Assembly: GCA_020723325.1 (NCBI GenBank) | Contig: DYJD01000018.1 | Span: forward strand, 1-64,000 | Source of the DNA: Desulfosudis oleivorans | GTDB lineage: Bacteria > Desulfobacterota > Desulfobacteria > Desulfobacterales > SURF-7 | DNA: 64,000 nt | Direction: 5' to 3' | Shown here: one piece after another, positions 48,256 to 58,029 of the stretch | How positions within the stretch are numbered: position 1 is the first letter of the stretch | Layout: each line of letters starts with the position of its first letter | Made by a program: the position numbers and the translations under genes | The notes under the pieces: generated by a model | What the model was told of the DNA's origin: nothing | The model's input: the letters and a program-made list of their open reading frames with translations, nothing else | Databases searched by the model: none

Positions 48256-50445
48256 TCATGACTCCTTTGGGGGAATTAACCCTTTGTTGTTCGATGGGGC
48301 GAGGCTGAAGCGGGTCAGAATATTGCGCAAACGGTTGGATTGGTGGGACAGAGTAGCGGCTGCTTCCGACGAATCCGAAGCAATGGCGGCGTTTTTCTGG
48401 GTTTCCTGGTCGATCAGGCCTAGGCCGACATTGATCTGGGCAATGCCCTGGGCCTGTTCATTACCGGCTGCGGCAATGTCGGTCACCAGGCCCGTGACCC
48501 GGGTGATGGAACTAAGGATTTCCTGCAAGGCTTCGGCGGTGCGGCCGGCGATTTCAGATCCTTTCACGGTTTTATCCACTGAACGCTGGATCAGTTCGGC
48601 GGTTTCCCGGGCCGCGGTGGCGCTGCGGGCTGCCAGATTCCTGACTTCCTGGGCCACCACCACAAAGCCCTTCCCGTGTTTGCCGGCTCTGGCCGCCTCC
48701 ACCGAGGCATTTAAAGCCAGTAAATTGGTTTGAAAAGCGATGCTGTCGATCACTTTGGCGATATTGGAAATTTTTTGAGCAGCGGCATTGATTTCATCCA
48801 TGGCGGTCAGCATTTCGGCCATCTGCCGGCTGCCCTTTTCCGCCGCGGCCCTGGCACGTTCCGCCAACCGGTTGGTTTCCGCGGAATTGTCTGCGTTTAT
48901 TTGGGTCCGGGACTCCAGCTCCGCCATGGAGCTGGTGATTTGTTCCAGGGAACTCGCGGTCTGGGTAGTGCCCTGGGCCATGGAACGGCTAAAGCCGGAA
49001 ACCGTTTGCGATCCGGTGTTGATGGCGTCGGAGACCTGCATAACTTCCGAGACCAGGCTGTTCAAATTCGTGATCATGTTTTGAAAAGCCTTGCCGAGCA
49101 GGTCTTGCTCCGAAAGGATGGAAACATCTTTTGCAAGATTTCCGGCGGCAATGGCTTCGGCGGTTTCCGCCTTGTTTTTTAAAGCTGTAACGATCCTTTG
49201 ATAGGTTCCGGCCAGCCTGCGCAAAACCCCGGACCCGCTGGAATGGAAGATACTGCTCACATTGCCTTTGGCCAGGGTTTCCATATGTTCAAGGATGGCA
49301 GCCAGCACTTTATGCTGCCGGTTGCGGTTGAGGAAAAGCAGGGCCGCGGCAAGGCCGATGATCAGGACAATGGCGAGTTTGAATTGGAAAAGCCGTCGCA
49401 ATTCATCATTGGTTTTTTCCAGGGCCGACATGGAAGCGATTTTGGTCAACTGCCATTTAGAATCGGTAAAGCAATTCAGGTCTGTATTGAGTATGAGATC
49501 TTTGTCCGCGCCGCTTTTCAATCCGTCCATATTTGCGAAAACAGCGGCCGCGCGCCGGTCGAAAACGGCGATCCCCATAGTTTCATTTGCGAGCAGGTAA
49601 GGGGAAGATTCCTTGGGCATTTGCCAGCCTTCGGCTGCGGCTTTTTGCCGGTCTTTGTCGGTCGCAATGATAAAGGGCACATCCAGCAGCAGGGCTTCAA
49701 AAACCGCCTGGCGCACGATGACCGAGATAATGCCGGAAAAATCTCCTGACTGGGAATAAAACGGAACGGAAAAAAGCAAGCCGTAGGTATTGGTCACATC
49801 CCCTTCCTTTTTGGAAAGATACTGGGTGTTGTCACAGGTCCGCATGGGAGGGGAGGTGATCATGGGAATCTCTTCCAGACGGGAATATTCGAATTTGGGC
49901 CGCTGCCGGGCAAAGTAGTCCAATTGCTTTTTATAGTGCGCATATTCCGCTTCCTCCGATTCCTCGGGAATATCCTCATCCTCCTTGCCCGCATCTCCGA
50001 CATCGGCCGCACTGCGTTGTATAATGATTTCATCATACATGAAGAAAGGTTTTTCCCCGTTTTCCGGTTTGAAATCCTTCAGGATGCAGTAAATCTCGGA
50101 TACATCGATGTTGTCGGCCAGGTTGTTGTAGATCTGCTGCACTGTCATGTGAGCTTCCTGGGAAAAGCGCGTCTGATCGAATTTTTCCGGGGCGTTTTCG
50201 GGAAGGTTGGCGCCGGTGATGTCGCGAACGCCCGGCAGCAGGGAAATGGTCCGCGCCCCTTGATAAATCTCACGGAATACGGTTTCCAGTTTCTGGCTTT
50301 TTTTCTCCAGAATGGTGCTTTGTTCCTTCAAAAAAACTTGCTTGGCCTCCATTAGGGCGGTGAGATGGCCTTGATATAAGCCGAGACACACGAAGAGAAT
50401 AAATCCGGCCAATAATCCTATTTTAGCAATTTCCGTTTTTTGCAT
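48256..50445 (-). CDS. Methyl-accepting chemotaxis protein with Cache-like sensor
   Basis: 729 residues from MQKTEIAKIGLLAGFILFVC at 50445. The frame extends to 50517, but those 24 codons are the hexamer run (KKSRSKRKSKSK) and unlikely to be translated. Membrane segment at the N-terminus, a periplasmic sensor of about 350 residues, a second membrane segment (LAIVLIIGLAAALLF), then the signalling coiled coil with the conserved tip [20 protein letters not shown] and ARAGKHGKGFVVVAQEVRNL. It would signal through CheW/CheA. No CheR-docking pentapeptide at the C-terminus. The neighbouring periplasmic protein gene at 47514 is probably co-transcribed. Confidence 0.93.
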   Translation of the reverse strand: MQKTEIAKIGLLAGFILFVCLGLYQGHLTALMEAKQVFLKEQSTILEKKSQKLETVFREIYQGARTISLLPGVRDITGANLPENAPEKFDQTRFSQEAHMTVQQIYNNLADNIDVSEIYCILKDFKPENGEKPFFMYDEIIIQRSAADVGDAGKEDEDIPEESEEAEYAHYKKQLDYFARQRPKFEYSRLEEIPMITSPPMRTCDNTQYLSKKEGDVTNTYGLLFSVPFYSQSGDFSGIISVIVRQAVFEALLLDVPFIIATDKDRQKAAAEGWQMPKESSPYLLANETMGIAVFDRRAAAVFANMDGLKSGADKDLILNTDLNCFTDSKWQLTKIASMSALEKTNDELRRLFQFKLAIVLIIGLAAALLFLNRNRQHKVLAAILEHMETLAKGNVSSIFHSSGSGVLRRLAGTYQRIVTALKNKAETAEAIAAGNLAKDVSILSEQDLLGKAFQNMITNLNSLVSEVMQVSDAINTGSQTVSGFSRSMAQGTTQTASSLEQITSSMAELESRTQINADNSAETNRLAERARAAAEKGSRQMAEMLTAMDEINAAAQKISNIAKVIDSIAFQTNLLALNASVEAARAGKHGKGFVVVAQEVRNLAARSATAARETAELIQRSVDKTVKGSEIAGRTAEALQEILSSITRVTGLVTDIAAAGNEQAQGIAQINVGLGLIDQETQKNAAIASDSSEAAATLSHQSNRLRNILTRFSLAPSNNKGLIPPKES

Positions 50446-50891
50446 AAGTCTCAATTTGCTTTTACTCTTCCTCTTACTCCTACTTTTTTTCTCCTCATCT
50501 ACCCAGGGCAATCGCATGTGGTCTTTTCGGGGTCGGGGTCGGTATCGGAATCGGTATCGAAAAAAAAGGGTGTTTTTCTACTGACACCGAGACCCAACGG
50601 GCTGGCCTTGCCCTGGTAGCGGTTCGCGAACCGCCACTAGGCAAAGCCGGGGTGCCCCGTCCCGTTGGCGAATAGCCTTTGCGGGGGCGAAAAAATGGAA
50701 AAAAAATCGATACCGATTCCGATACCGACCCCGACCCCGAGAGGTTGGATGGCAGAGAATAAACCCGGCACTCAGGAATGGGAGTCTTATTTTTACCACA
50801 ACACGAAGGCCACGAAATTGTCGGCGTTTGCCTCTTCGGTGCGGCTGATAAACTTCGTGCCCTTCAGCGTAGCGGGTGGTGGAAAAAAACA
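50446..50891. mobile_element. MITE-like element with 31-bp inverted ends, plus flanking repeats
   Basis: 50529-50559 and 50708-50738 are perfect 31-bp reverse complements built of GGGGTC and GGTATC/GGAATC hexamers. They bound a 210-bp unit with the palindrome GCGGTTCGCGAACCGC at about 50619-50634. 50738-50780 (GAGAGGTTGGATGGCAGAGA onward) matches 15405-15446. At 50793-50885 a copy of the TTCGTG inverted repeat follows. 50461-50490 holds CTCTTA-type hexamers. No gene is seen. Confidence 0.8.
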
Positions 50892-51554
50892 TTACGGCAG
50901 GATTTGAACCAAGCCGTCATCCAGATCATAGCGGCCGCCGGCCACGGTCAGGCTCTGCTTGTCCACCATTTCCTTTAGGAAGGGAGCCGCGGATTTCAAT
51001 TGCTGGACCACATTGGCCACATTGGCTTTGACGGCATTGTCCAGGGCGTCGCCGGGCTGGCCCTTGGCTTTTTCAACTGCGGGTTGGATGGCCTTGACCA
51101 AAGCCCCGATATGGCCCGGCGCCTCCCCGCCCTTCAGGGTGGCGTCCACGGCGCCGCAACGTTCGTGGCCTAGGACGAGGATATAGCGCACCCCTAGGTG
51201 TTCCACGGCATATTCCAGACTGCCCAGGGCCGCGTCATCTGCGATATTGCCGGCCAGGCGAATGATGAACAAATCGCCCATGCCTTGATCAAAAAGGATT
51301 TCCGGCGGCACCCGGGAATCGGCGCAGCTCACGACGGCGGCAAAGGGATGCTGGCCCTTGGCCACTTCCGTGCGGCGGGCGGCATCCTGGTGGGAATGGC
51401 CGGCCTTGCCGTCCACATGGCGTTTGTTGCCTTCCAGCAACATCTTCTGGGCGGTGGCACCGTCCATGGTGGGGCCGGTGTCCGAGGCGGCGGCAAGGGT
51501 GCATACATTTAAAATCAGGGCAAGGGCGCATAACAATCGAATTGTTTTTTTCAT
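50892..51554 (-). CDS. Periplasmic beta-class carbonic anhydrase
   Basis: A 220-residue enzyme with signal peptide MKKTIRLLCALALILNVCTL ending near AAAS. Zinc ligands are visible: C77 and D79 in SCADSRVPPE, H130 and C133 in LGHERCGAVDATL; R81 pairs with D79. This is the active-site set of beta carbonic anhydrases, exported here rather than cytosolic. It interconverts CO2 and bicarbonate in the periplasm. GGAGAAAAAAA precedes the ATG. It lies between a chemoreceptor gene and a CheW gene in the same direction, but a functional link is not evident. Confidence 0.92.
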   Translation of the reverse strand: MKKTIRLLCALALILNVCTLAAASDTGPTMDGATAQKMLLEGNKRHVDGKAGHSHQDAARRTEVAKGQHPFAAVVSCADSRVPPEILFDQGMGDLFIIRLAGNIADDAALGSLEYAVEHLGVRYILVLGHERCGAVDATLKGGEAPGHIGALVKAIQPAVEKAKGQPGDALDNAVKANVANVVQQLKSAAPFLKEMVDKQSLTVAGGRYDLDDGLVQILP

Positions 51555-51571
51555 TTTTTTTCTCCTTTAAT

Positions 51572-52141
51572 TTATAGCGATAAGCTTGTTTGCTCTTGTG
51601 AATACGATTCCGATACCGACCCCGACCCCGACAACCAGGGGGTAGCCCCCTGCGTGCTTTCGCTGCCTGCCTTGATGAAGGCCAGTTCATCCGACGAAAG
51701 AATGAGATCAATATCCAGGATGATCATGAATTTGTCGTCCTGCCGGCCCATGCCTTTGATGAATTCCGTGGGCAGCCGGCTTCCAAGTCTGGGGGGCGGC
51801 GCGATCTGGTCCGGAGTCAGGTTGACGACTTCCCGGACCGAATCCGCCAGGGCACCCATTTGGGTCGGCTCGCCGTCCAGGATCAGTTCCACGATGACGA
51901 TGCAAGTGTCCTTTGTCCGTTCCCCGGCGGGCATGCCGAGTTTCCTGCGCATATCCACCACCGGCACCACATTGCCGCGCAGGTTGATGACGCCCAACAT
52001 GAAATCCGGCATGCGCGGTACCTTGGTGATGGTGGAATAATCAAAGACCTCACGAACTTTGCCGATTTCCAGGGCAAAGACTTCTTCTCCGACAGTAAGG
52101 GTCAAATATTGCGTTGCCGCGGCAGTGTCTATAAAAGTCAT
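51572..52141 (-). CDS. cheW: CheW adaptor with repeat-derived C-terminus
   Basis: A 189-residue CheW. The two SH3-like lobes are visible: YLTLTVGEEVFALEIGKVRE, then MPDFMLGVINLRGNVVPVVD, and KFMIILDIDLILSSDELAF. It links chemoreceptors to CheA. The usual CheW end falls near residue 158; the last 30 residues (for example SGSGSVSESYSQEQTSLSL) are encoded by the GGTATC/GGGGTC hexamers at 51603-51635. So a repeat has replaced or extended the original tail. The MCP gene at 52222 lies 80 bp upstream on the same strand and is probably its partner. GGAGAAAAACGCC precedes the ATG. Confidence 0.93.
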   Translation of the reverse strand: MTFIDTAAATQYLTLTVGEEVFALEIGKVREVFDYSTITKVPRMPDFMLGVINLRGNVVPVVDMRRKLGMPAGERTKDTCIVIVELILDGEPTQMGALADSVREVVNLTPDQIAPPPRLGSRLPTEFIKGMGRQDDKFMIILDIDLILSSDELAFIKAGSESTQGATPWLSGSGSVSESYSQEQTSLSL

Positions 52142-52167
52142 GGCGTTTTTCTCCTTATTCCGCCTCC

Positions 52168-52221
52168 CGGCTTCTGTATTCTGTATTCTGACTTCTGACT
52201 TCTATCTTCCAACTTCCGTCT
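52168..52221. repeat. TTCTGAC heptamer run
   Basis: Between the CheW and MCP genes: TTCTGTA, TTCTGTA, TTCTGAC, TTCTGAC, TTCTATC, TTCCAAC, TTCCGTC, TTCAATA. Eight period-7 units with drift. The reverse complement of the same family is at 57755-57800. Confidence 0.8.
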
Positions 52222-53835
52222 TCAATAACGCTCGAACTCCTCATCCCCGCCTTTGGCCGGCTCATGCAGATTGTATTGAACACCCTGGGCAGTGGTTGCC
52301 GGCAAATGCTGGGCGGCTTTGGCGGCGCTATTCGGCTTGAGTATTTTCGGGGTAAAGGATTTGCGGATCTTGTTGGCAGGCATGGTTTTCAGCTTGGCCG
52401 AATGCGGTTGCCGGTCGGCGGTGCTGATCAGGGTGGCGATCAATTCCCGCAATTGTTCGGCCTGGGAGGACAATTCCTCGGACATGGAGGCGCCTTCCTC
52501 GGCCGCCGAGGAATTCTGCTGGATCACCTGGTCCAGGGTCTGGATGGCCTGGTTGATCTGCTCCACGCCGGTATCCTGCTCGTTGCAGGCCGCGCTGATT
52601 TCCGAAACCAGATCCGCGGTTTTCTGGATGCTGGGCACCAGTTTGTCCAGCATGACACTGGCCTCTTCGGAAAGGGTCATGGAACTGGTGGACAGCTTGC
52701 CGATTTCCACAGCCGCCGCCTGGCTGCGTTCCGCCAGTTTGCGCACTTCGGCCGCCACCACGGCAAAACCCTTGCCGTGCTCCCCAGCCCGGGCCGCTTC
52801 GATGGCGGCATTCAGGGCCAGCATGTTGGTCTGACGGGAGATTTCGCCCACAATGGTGATTTTCTCCGCGATTTCCTTCATGGCTTTTACCGCCTGGGCC
52901 ACGGCTTTGCCGCTGACCTGGGCGTCCTCGGCCGCCTTACGGGAAATTTGCTCGGTCTGCTGGGCATTGCCTGCGTTCTGGCGGATGTTGGCGGACATTT
53001 CCTCCATGGAGCTGGAGGCTTCTTCCACCGAGGCGGCCTGCTCCGTGGCCCCCTGGGAAATCTGCTCGGCGCTGGCGCTCATCTGCAGGCTGGCGTCGGC
53101 CACGCCGTCGGACACGTTTTTGATGGCGGTGAGGACCTGGACGATGCCCCGGGTCACCAAAAAGGACAAGCCGATTCCAAGCACCAGGGCCAGCAAGCTG
53201 CCCAAAAGAATTAAGCGCTGGGCCGATTGTTCGTCCTCCTCGGCTTTGAGGGCCGAGGCTTCGCTGTCCTTTTCAACTTGGTTGAGGAGGGTGTCGATTT
53301 CCTCGGTCAAACGGTTGTCTTTTTCCTCAACAGCTTCCACCAGTTTCTCAACCTGGGCGTTGGCCGAGGATTCAAGACTTTCAAACACATTGCCGGTGGC
53401 GGTCATATACTCGTCGTGATGCCGTCTGATGGCCTTAAGCTTTTCAAGCAAGCCTTCCCCTTGGCGCCGGATGTCATCGCTATGGCCGGACTGGATAATG
53501 GTTTGCGCCACTTTTTCAGCAGGTTCGATTTGTTTGTCCACTTTTTCCTTCAGAATCTTGAATTCCTGCAACGCATGCTTCAGTTTTTCCGGCTGACGCA
53601 GCTCGCCGAAGCGGGCGGCGCGCTCAAACCAGACGCTTTGTTCCAGATGAAATTTCATTACTTCCGTAATTGCCGTGCTGACAGGAATGTTTTCTTCGGC
53701 CACGGCCTTTATTTCGATCCCCAGGGAATTCAGCTTCAGGTAGCTCACCATGGAAATGGTCAGCAGCAGTACAATCAGGATCATGGCCAGGCCGGCCACT
53801 CTTGTTCCTACTTTCAGGTTTTTGGTGAAGTCCAT
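52222..53835 (-). CDS. Methyl-accepting chemotaxis protein (4HB-type sensor)
   Basis: A 537-residue chemoreceptor. Membrane segment 14-33 ([18 protein letters not shown]), a helical periplasmic domain of about 170 residues, second membrane segment about 205-228, then the cytoplasmic coiled coil with tip [20 protein letters not shown] and [20 protein letters not shown]. The C-terminus after residue 470 is a flexible linker ending DEEFERY, which resembles a tethering tail for adaptation enzymes. The ATG at 53835 has GGAGGTAAATAT upstream. Same strand as the CheW at 51572. Confidence 0.94.
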   Translation of the reverse strand: MDFTKNLKVGTRVAGLAMILIVLLLTISMVSYLKLNSLGIEIKAVAEENIPVSTAITEVMKFHLEQSVWFERAARFGELRQPEKLKHALQEFKILKEKVDKQIEPAEKVAQTIIQSGHSDDIRRQGEGLLEKLKAIRRHHDEYMTATGNVFESLESSANAQVEKLVEAVEEKDNRLTEEIDTLLNQVEKDSEASALKAEEDEQSAQRLILLGSLLALVLGIGLSFLVTRGIVQVLTAIKNVSDGVADASLQMSASAEQISQGATEQAASVEEASSSMEEMSANIRQNAGNAQQTEQISRKAAEDAQVSGKAVAQAVKAMKEIAEKITIVGEISRQTNMLALNAAIEAARAGEHGKGFAVVAAEVRKLAERSQAAAVEIGKLSTSSMTLSEEASVMLDKLVPSIQKTADLVSEISAACNEQDTGVEQINQAIQTLDQVIQQNSSAAEEGASMSEELSSQAEQLRELIATLISTADRQPHSAKLKTMPANKIRKSFTPKILKPNSAAKAAQHLPATTAQGVQYNLHEPAKGGDEEFERY

Positions 53836-54367
53836 ATTTACCTCCGGGTAAAAGCAATTATGAATTGGGAATTACGAATTATGAATTGTGGCGTTCCGTC
53901 AATTCTATTTTCTTCTGCCTTTGGCAGGTAATTTTCAGGAGTAAAAGGCGCTGAAAGATTGGATGCATTTTTTTAACCAGTGCGTTTAGTTTGTTTGGAG
54001 AATCCAGGGAAACAGTGAAGGCGGTTCCTGGTTGTTTTGGAAATGATTTTTCAGGGTTGAATAAATATATCATCTCAATCCGATTAAAACAATAAAAAAA
54101 TCGCTCATTCCTGTTCCTGTCTTGGTCCGGATCGGCGTCCGGAAAAAGGGTTCAGGTATCAGGGACGATTCTTTAATAGGGTAAGGGCGGTTCGCGAACC
54201 GCCCTAGAGCCAATCAATCGCGCTGGGTCTTTACATCAGCAGGAGAAGCGCACTGGTATTTCGGGGCCGGTATCGGTATCGGAATCGGTATTGAGTTTTT
54301 CGACTCGGATACCGACCCCAAAACCAAATACGATTGCCCTGCGAACCGCCGATAGGAGCGGCTTTCA
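53836..54367. repeat. 532-bp gap: heptamer, REP-like palindrome and hexamer hairpin
   Basis: No convincing gene. 53853-53890 is a GAATTAN repeat (GCAATTATGAATTGGGAATT onward). GGGCGGTTCGCGAACCGCCC is at 54184-54203, identical to the palindrome at 25404. A hexamer hairpin follows at about 54263-54320, with GGTATCGGTATCGGAATCGG on the left and CGGATACCGACCCC on the right. A 64-codon minus-strand frame at 53879-54073 has no supporting features. Confidence 0.75.
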
Positions 54368-56389
54368 TTAAAAATCTTTAAAATCCTCCTCCATGGGGAT
54401 CACTTCCTCGGGCCGGCGTTGGGCTTTGGCGACTTTGGCCGGAACCTTGGCAGCCGGGGTTTTGGTCGTTACCGCCGGATGATGGGCAAGGAGGGTGTGA
54501 TGGGCATGGCCTATGCTCTTATGGGCAGTGGGGCCATGCAGTCGCGCGGCTGAGGCCTGGGTCCCGTTGCCGGAGGCGCCGCCCACCATGGCCACCAGTT
54601 CGTCCACCATGCCTTTCATCTGATCGGCCTGGGCGTTCATTTCTTCCGAGGCCGAAGCGGATTCCTCGGCATTGGCCGCGTTCTGCTGGGTAACCTTATC
54701 CATTTCCGTGACCGCCTTGTTGATCTGCTCGATGCCCTGGGCCTGTTCGTTGGAGGAGGCGGCGATTTCGCTTACTAGTTGCCCGACTTTGGCGCTGCTG
54801 GACTGGACTTGCTGGAAGGCCTCGTTGGTGCGCTCCACCAGCTCCGAGCCGTCCTTAATTTTCTTCACCGTGCCCTCGATGAGGTTGGCGGTGTTCTTGG
54901 CCGCTTCCGAGGCACGCATGGCCAGGTTGCGCACTTCGTCGGCTACCACGGCAAAACCGGCGCCGGCTTCACCGGCCCGGGCCGCCTCCACTGCCGCGTT
55001 CAGGGCCAGCAGGTTGGTTTGGAAGGCGATCTCGTCGATGGTTTTGATGATCTTGGAGGTCTCCTCGCTGGCCTTGGAGATTTCCTTCATGGATTCGGTC
55101 AGGCGGGTCATGGATTCATTGGCTGTGCCCACCACCTTGCGGGTTTCGGTCATAAGGCTGTTGGCCTGGTTGGCGTTGTCCGCATTCTGCTTGGTCATGG
55201 AGGACATCTCTTCCAAGGAGGAGGAACTTTCCTCGATGGAGGCAGCCTGCTCGCTGGACCCTTCAGCCAGGGATTGGCTGGCCGAGGACACCTGGCCCGA
55301 AGCCGAGGAAACTTGCTCGGCGCCATCGTTTAGACCCTCGATGATTCTGCGGATAGGCCCTGTGATTGAACGGGTAATGAATACGGCCAGCAGGATGCCG
55401 ACGGCCAGCGCCGCGAATAACCCCACCAGCACCACGGTGGCGGCACTGCTTAGCTCGGATGCGGCGTCACTGGCAATGTCATTGGTCTGCTCTGCCGCGG
55501 CGGTCATCAGGTTTTCACTGATTTCTAAAACCCGATTTCCAGTTTTACCTCGTTCCGCATTGAGTCGTTCCATCGCTTCTGTTATTTCCATATTTTCCTG
55601 CATGGCCACTTTATAGTTGTTGCCGTTAGTCAACACACTGCGTAATTCCTGCTTGTCTTCCGCTTTCCTGGTTATTGCGTCAAGTTCCTGGCCCTTGCGC
55701 TCAATCATGGGGAAAATCGATTTGATGGCTTCCTCTGCAATTTTACTATCGCGTTCTGCCTGGGATTTCCAGTTGGCCACACGTGCAGCATTGCCGAGGT
55801 CGATCAGGTCGTTCACAAGGGTGATTTTGGTAAGGCGTTCGTTGAGTTTCTCTATGCCAGCATCTTCCTTGATTTCGGCACCCATGGCTGCGTTTTGGCT
55901 TTTCAATAATTGATCGGTATTGCCCATGTATTGTTTGGCCGCCGCATTCATGGTTTCACCGATTTTTTCCAGTTCCGCCACTTTTCGCTCGGTTTCGGTC
56001 ATCAATTTTTCATATTCGGCCGCTTCCTTTTTGATCTCATCCAGGGCACCTCTGAGCTTCACCAGATTTTTGGCCTTGGCGGAAAGACCCTCGGCCTTGG
56101 CAATGGTTTCCTTGACCTTGGCGATATTGACTACGGCTTCATCGTGGAATTTTTTTTCATTTGAAAAAGCATAACCGCGCATGGCATACATGGTTTTGGC
56201 GGACTCCCGTTCCAGTTCTCCTGCCAGTTTGGATTCCGGTGAGTACTCCTCGGCCAACATGGTGGAGCGTTCCACCACCCCCCGCATGCGCACCACTGCC
56301 AGGCTCCCTAAAACGAGCATAATGATGATGATCGATCCGAATCCTACGACGATTTTTGTTCCAAGTTTCATGTTTTTAAACATATCCAC
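54368..56389 (-). CDS. Methyl-accepting chemotaxis protein
   Basis: A 673-residue chemoreceptor. Membrane segment about 14-35 ([20 protein letters not shown]), a helical sensor domain of about 280 residues, second membrane segment about 312-337 ([20 protein letters not shown]), HAMP ([14 protein letters not shown]), and the signalling domain with tip [20 protein letters not shown] and [20 protein letters not shown]. It ends in a long Ala/Pro/His linker and EEDFKDF, comparable to EEFERY of the neighbouring receptor, so both may dock the same adaptation enzyme. GGGGGTGGATATG provides the start. CheW at 56508 is upstream on the same strand. Confidence 0.95.
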   Translation of the reverse strand: MDMFKNMKLGTKIVVGFGSIIIIMLVLGSLAVVRMRGVVERSTMLAEEYSPESKLAGELERESAKTMYAMRGYAFSNEKKFHDEAVVNIAKVKETIAKAEGLSAKAKNLVKLRGALDEIKKEAAEYEKLMTETERKVAELEKIGETMNAAAKQYMGNTDQLLKSQNAAMGAEIKEDAGIEKLNERLTKITLVNDLIDLGNAARVANWKSQAERDSKIAEEAIKSIFPMIERKGQELDAITRKAEDKQELRSVLTNGNNYKVAMQENMEITEAMERLNAERGKTGNRVLEISENLMTAAAEQTNDIASDAASELSSAATVVLVGLFAALAVGILLAVFITRSITGPIRRIIEGLNDGAEQVSSASGQVSSASQSLAEGSSEQAASIEESSSSLEEMSSMTKQNADNANQANSLMTETRKVVGTANESMTRLTESMKEISKASEETSKIIKTIDEIAFQTNLLALNAAVEAARAGEAGAGFAVVADEVRNLAMRASEAAKNTANLIEGTVKKIKDGSELVERTNEAFQQVQSSSAKVGQLVSEIAASSNEQAQGIEQINKAVTEMDKVTQQNAANAEESASASEEMNAQADQMKGMVDELVAMVGGASGNGTQASAARLHGPTAHKSIGHAHHTLLAHHPAVTTKTPAAKVPAKVAKAQRRPEEVIPMEEDFKDF

Positions 56390-56400
56390 CCCCTGTTAAA

Positions 56401-56507
56401 AGCAATTAGGAATTATGAATTAGGAATTATGAATCAAGGTGTTCCATCCTTATTTATTCCGCGTTCCGCGTTGGGTATGTTCCACGTTCCGAGTTCCGGG
56501 TTGGGCA
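56401..56507 (+). repeat. Composite GAATTAN and GTTCCGC heptamer repeat
   Basis: GCAATTAGGAATTATG units, then AATCAAGGTGTTCC, then TTCCGCGTTCCGCGTTGGG and GTTCCACGTTCCGAGTTCCG. It has the same order as 57037-57130 and, inverted, 29289-29378: a roughly 100-bp composite present three times. It fills the gap between an MCP and a CheW gene. Confidence 0.85.
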
Positions 56508-57020
56508 TTACGCTGCTTTGTCAATAAGCACCAGCTCCTCGGCGGTCAGCACCCGGTCGATGTCCAGCAGGATCTTGACCCCGCCCTGCATCTTGGCCAT
56601 GCCCAGGATATAGTCCGTATCCAGGCGGGTGCCGAAGGTGGGGGTGTCCTCGATATCATCGGCCTTGATGTTCAGCACTTCGGAAACCGAATCTACCACG
56701 ATGCCGATGACTATGGTGGCGCTTTCCGCCTGGATTTCCACCACGATGATGCAGGTGCGCTCGGTGTACTCCGCCGGCGGCAGGCCGAAGCGCAGGCGCA
56801 GGTCCACCACGGGTATGACCTTGCCCCGCAGGTTGATGACGCCCTTGACAAAGGCCGGCGTGCGCGGCACGGAGGTGATGGGCATCATGCCGATGATCTC
56901 CTTGATTTTGAGAATGCCGATGCCGTATTCTTCCCCGGCCATGCTGAAGGTCAGGTACTTGCCTTCACGGTTGCCGACTGCTTTTACTGCTTGGTCTATT
57001 ATTTTGGTTTCGTTCATCAT
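56508..57020 (-). CDS. cheW: CheW adaptor protein
   Basis: A 170-residue CheW: KYLTFSMAGEEYGIGILKIK, PAFVKGVINLRGKVIPVVDL, and GVKILLDIDRVLTAEELVLI. All three conserved CheW segments are present, with an N-terminal extension of about 20 residues. It couples receptors to a CheA kinase not encoded here. GGAGGGTATG at the start gives a strong ribosome site for the ATG at 57020 or 57017. It lies upstream of the MCP at 54368 in the same direction, with a composite repeat between them. Confidence 0.95.
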   Translation of the reverse strand: MMNETKIIDQAVKAVGNREGKYLTFSMAGEEYGIGILKIKEIIGMMPITSVPRTPAFVKGVINLRGKVIPVVDLRLRFGLPPAEYTERTCIIVVEIQAESATIVIGIVVDSVSEVLNIKADDIEDTPTFGTRLDTDYILGMAKMQGGVKILLDIDRVLTAEELVLIDKAA

Positions 57021-57036
57021 ACCCTCCTTTTTTAAA

Positions 57037-57130
57037 CAATTAGGAATTAGGAATTACGAATTACGAATTATCGTGTTCCGTCAATTTATATTCCGAGTTC
57101 CGCGTTCCGAGTTCCGCGTTGGGCACGTTT
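57037..57130 (+). repeat. Composite heptamer repeat inside the end of the receiver gene
   Basis: CAATTAGGAATTAGGAATTA and further GAATTAC units, then GTGTTCCGTCAATTTATATT and CCGAGTTCCGCGTTCC units. The part from 57061 onward is translated on the minus strand as the tail of the receiver protein. Confidence 0.85.
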
Positions 57131-57711
57131 CGCGTTCGATTTAAAAGTTCAGTATTCAGGTCCATAATTTTTTCCGCGGCCTTGCTGATCACCGCGAGGG
57201 TGGAGCGCAGGGCTTCCTCGTCGCGTTCCTCCTTTCGGGCCTGGTTCAGTTCCGACACCCCCTGGATGACAAAGAGCAGGTTGTTGATCTGGTGGGTCAG
57301 CTTGAGAAAGGCTGCCTGGGCTTCCAGGTTTTTTTGCCGGAGGGTTTCTTTTTCTTCCACCCGTTGGATTTCCTGGAGCAATTCGTCAATGGTGAAGGGT
57401 TTTTCCAAAAAGCCGCTGAAATCGGCGTGGATGGCCCGCACCACAATGTCTTTTTCCGCATAGGCCGTCATGAGAATACCGGGCTGGCGATGGCCTTGGT
57501 CCCGGATCTCGTTCAGCAGGGTGAAGCCGTCCATGTCCGGCATGACATAGTCGGTGATGATGAGCTGGATCGGGTCGGCTTGATTCCGGAGGATGGCGAG
57601 GGCGGCCTCGGCATCAAGGGCTTCCTGCACTTTGTAGCCCCTGGCGGCCAGCCCCACCCGCATGCCCCGTAAATGTTCGGTTTCGTCGTCGATGATCAGG
57701 ATGTTTTTCAT
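57061..57711 (-). CDS. Response regulator with orphan DHp-like helix domain
   Basis: A 216-residue protein. Receiver domain 1-125: ILIIDDETEHLRGM, phospho-Asp in LIITDYVMPDMDGF, T in ILMTAYA, K in FLEKPF. Residues 130-190 form a helical segment with LKLTHQINNLLFVIQGVSEL, which resembles the phosphoacceptor helix of kinases such as those at 29371 and 32983, but no ATPase domain follows. It could be phosphorylated as a phosphotransfer module or bind a kinase. The last 25 residues (NVPNAELGTRNSEYKLTEHD and on) are encoded by the GTTCCGC/GAATTAN repeat, which also supplies the stop. ATG at 57711 follows AAGGACTTTATG-like spacing. Confidence 0.85.
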   Translation of the reverse strand: MKNILIIDDETEHLRGMRVGLAARGYKVQEALDAEAALAILRNQADPIQLIITDYVMPDMDGFTLLNEIRDQGHRQPGILMTAYAEKDIVVRAIHADFSGFLEKPFTIDELLQEIQRVEEKETLRQKNLEAQAAFLKLTHQINNLLFVIQGVSELNQARKEERDEEALRSTLAVISKAAEKIMDLNTELLNRTRNVPNAELGTRNSEYKLTEHDNS

Positions 57712-57754
57712 AAAGTCCTCATTATCCTTAAGGGCCCTTTCGGGATCCAGAATT

Positions 57755-57803
57755 CAGGAGTCAGGAGTCAGAAGTCAGAAGTCAGAAGTAAGAAGTAAGA
57801 AAT
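57755..57803. repeat. AGAAGTC heptamer run
   Basis: AGGAGTC, AGGAGTC, AGAAGTC, AGAAGTC, AGAAGTA, AGAAGTA, AGAAATC: seven period-7 units. It is the reverse-complement family of the run at 52168-52221. The rest of 57804-58029 has no gene that I can support. Confidence 0.85.
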
Positions 57804-58029
57804 CACAACAAATAAAAAACCTGGGTCAATTGTGCTTCAGACGGAAGTTGCGCAAAGGAGATGCATCCGGCAGTGTACGGCAGAGGCAAGCTGGAACATG
57901 GGCGCGCAGACGAGTATAAAACAGTGGACAATGACTAATGCGGGAATCGTGCCGGTTTTAAAAAAAATGTAACCATTTGAATATTTGGTTGAATTGTGGA
58001 AATTATCAAAAGGCCGTACCGGACGGGAG

